A stretch of 10,196 nucleotides of DNA from Gonium pectorale. Its lineage: Eukaryota > Chlorophyta > Chlorophyceae > Chlamydomonadales > Volvocaceae. The DNA lies in NCBI GenBank assembly GCA_001584585.1, contig LSYV01000025.1:1409302-1419497 (forward strand). The letters are read 5' to 3'. Of the stretch, positions 9,574-10,196 are shown one piece after another (within the stretch, counting starts at the first letter, position 1; each line of letters begins with the position of its first letter). Under the pieces are notes generated by a model. The model searched no databases, had not been told where the DNA came from, and saw only the letters and a program-made list of their open reading frames with translations. The position numbers and the translations under genes are program-made.

Positions 9574-9698
9574 CTAATCTGCGGCTGAACTCGCCACCAG
9601 AAGAGGGACCCGCCCCGTGGCCCAGTCACGCACGGCGTCGTAGCCGGCCGTAGTGCCGGGCTCGGGAGCTACACTGCCGCCCCCACGGCCAACATCCT
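9574..9698 (-). other. Possible terminal-exon-like fragment
   Basis: On the minus strand a frame that could begin after an AG at 9700-9699 ends VAPEPGTTAGYDAVRDWATG, then RVPLLVASSAAD and a TAG at 9576-9574. The residue composition looks more protein-like than the other frames around it. No TGTAA polyadenylation signal follows, and no upstream exon could be joined with confidence. It could be the tail of a neighbouring minus-strand gene, a remnant, or chance. Confidence 0.2.
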
Positions 9699-10196
9699 CT
9701 GCTTACCAGTACGGGCGCCGGCAAACTTCTGCTATACCTTTCCAGCTAGGGTGTGCCCCTCAAAACAACGGGCCTTCCTAATGCGGCCAATCAACACACC
9801 GGCCCTTTGCATCCGTCGGCCGGGCCGCGGCCGCCTTGATGGTCTTTTGAGTTGCAGCCCCCCTGCATGCCCCGCTCGCATGATCTGTACTTCTTGTTAC
9901 AGCGAGGACCCGCCTCGGCTGGATGCATCCAGCAACCCGCCAGAATCCGCTTCAACTGCTGCCCGCCCGTGTGCACGACACGCGAGGTCCACCCCCGGCA
10001 CGGCGGCGTGTCCCGGGTACCTGCGTACGTGTGCAAGCAATGCCAGCCCCTCCGCTGACATTAATACTTTCCCGTGATGCGGTACTGGTAGGCTCGTCGT
10101 GGGGTCCGTGAGCGCTGGCCGCCCCCGGGGTCGACAACCCCCCCTTTGAGAGTGTGCGTGCACAATCGTGCACCGTGCGCCGTAAAGCGTAAGCGT

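Larger units (their letters stand above)
8035..10196. other. Upstream region with no confident gene
   Basis: About 2.2 kb. Open frames of up to about 200 codons occur on both strands, but they lack start codons, splice-linked neighbours or recognisable domains, and frames of this length are expected by chance at this GC content. Apart from the duplication and the fragment listed separately, I see no rRNA, tRNA, terminal inverted repeat or transposase signature. Confidence 0.5.

Noticed and set aside
9897..10163. Minus-strand 88-codon frame ending in a TGTAA
   Set aside because: The TGTAA overlaps the stop codon itself, leaving no room for a 3' UTR, and no splice-linked exons or domain are visible.

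Overview
The window looks like nuclear DNA from a GC-rich green alga of the Chlamydomonas/Volvox type (Chlamydomonadales). It cannot be read as bacterial DNA. Protein-like segments occur as short blocks on the minus strand, each ending in a GTGAG/GTACG/GTAAG-type donor and starting after a (C/T)GCAG-type acceptor. The blocks are separated by 150-640 bp introns, and the open reading frame crosses every junction in phase. The taxonomic call is inferred from composition, splice-site style and gene style, not from a database match.

Layout. (1) Bases ~160-7779, minus strand: one long gene with at least 20, probably 21, coding exons. It starts at the ATG at 7779 and most likely runs off the left edge. 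Exons 1-19 total 2013 bases (671 codons) with no internal stop. The predicted protein has a short cytosolic N-terminus with one canonical EF-hand loop (residues 58-69), a basic stop-transfer segment, one transmembrane helix (about 86-113), and a large C-terminal ectodomain of roughly 600 residues with five N-glycosylation sequons and seven cysteines. I see no enzymatic domain in the ectodomain. (2) Bases 1-~90: a C-rich tandem repeat of 26-27 bp, probably inside an intron of the same gene. (3) Bases 7780-~8000: an AT-richer stretch that should hold the 5' UTR and core promoter. (4) Bases ~8000-10196: about 2.2 kb with no confident gene. It contains a small direct repeat, an open frame carrying an in-phase 81-bp-spaced duplication, and a possible terminal-exon-like fragment near 9574-9698 on the minus strand.

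The main point is the gene model: a candidate single-pass membrane protein in which a lone EF-hand continues into the membrane helix. Its 3' part is uncertain because a TAA codon lies inside a perfect GTAAGT donor.
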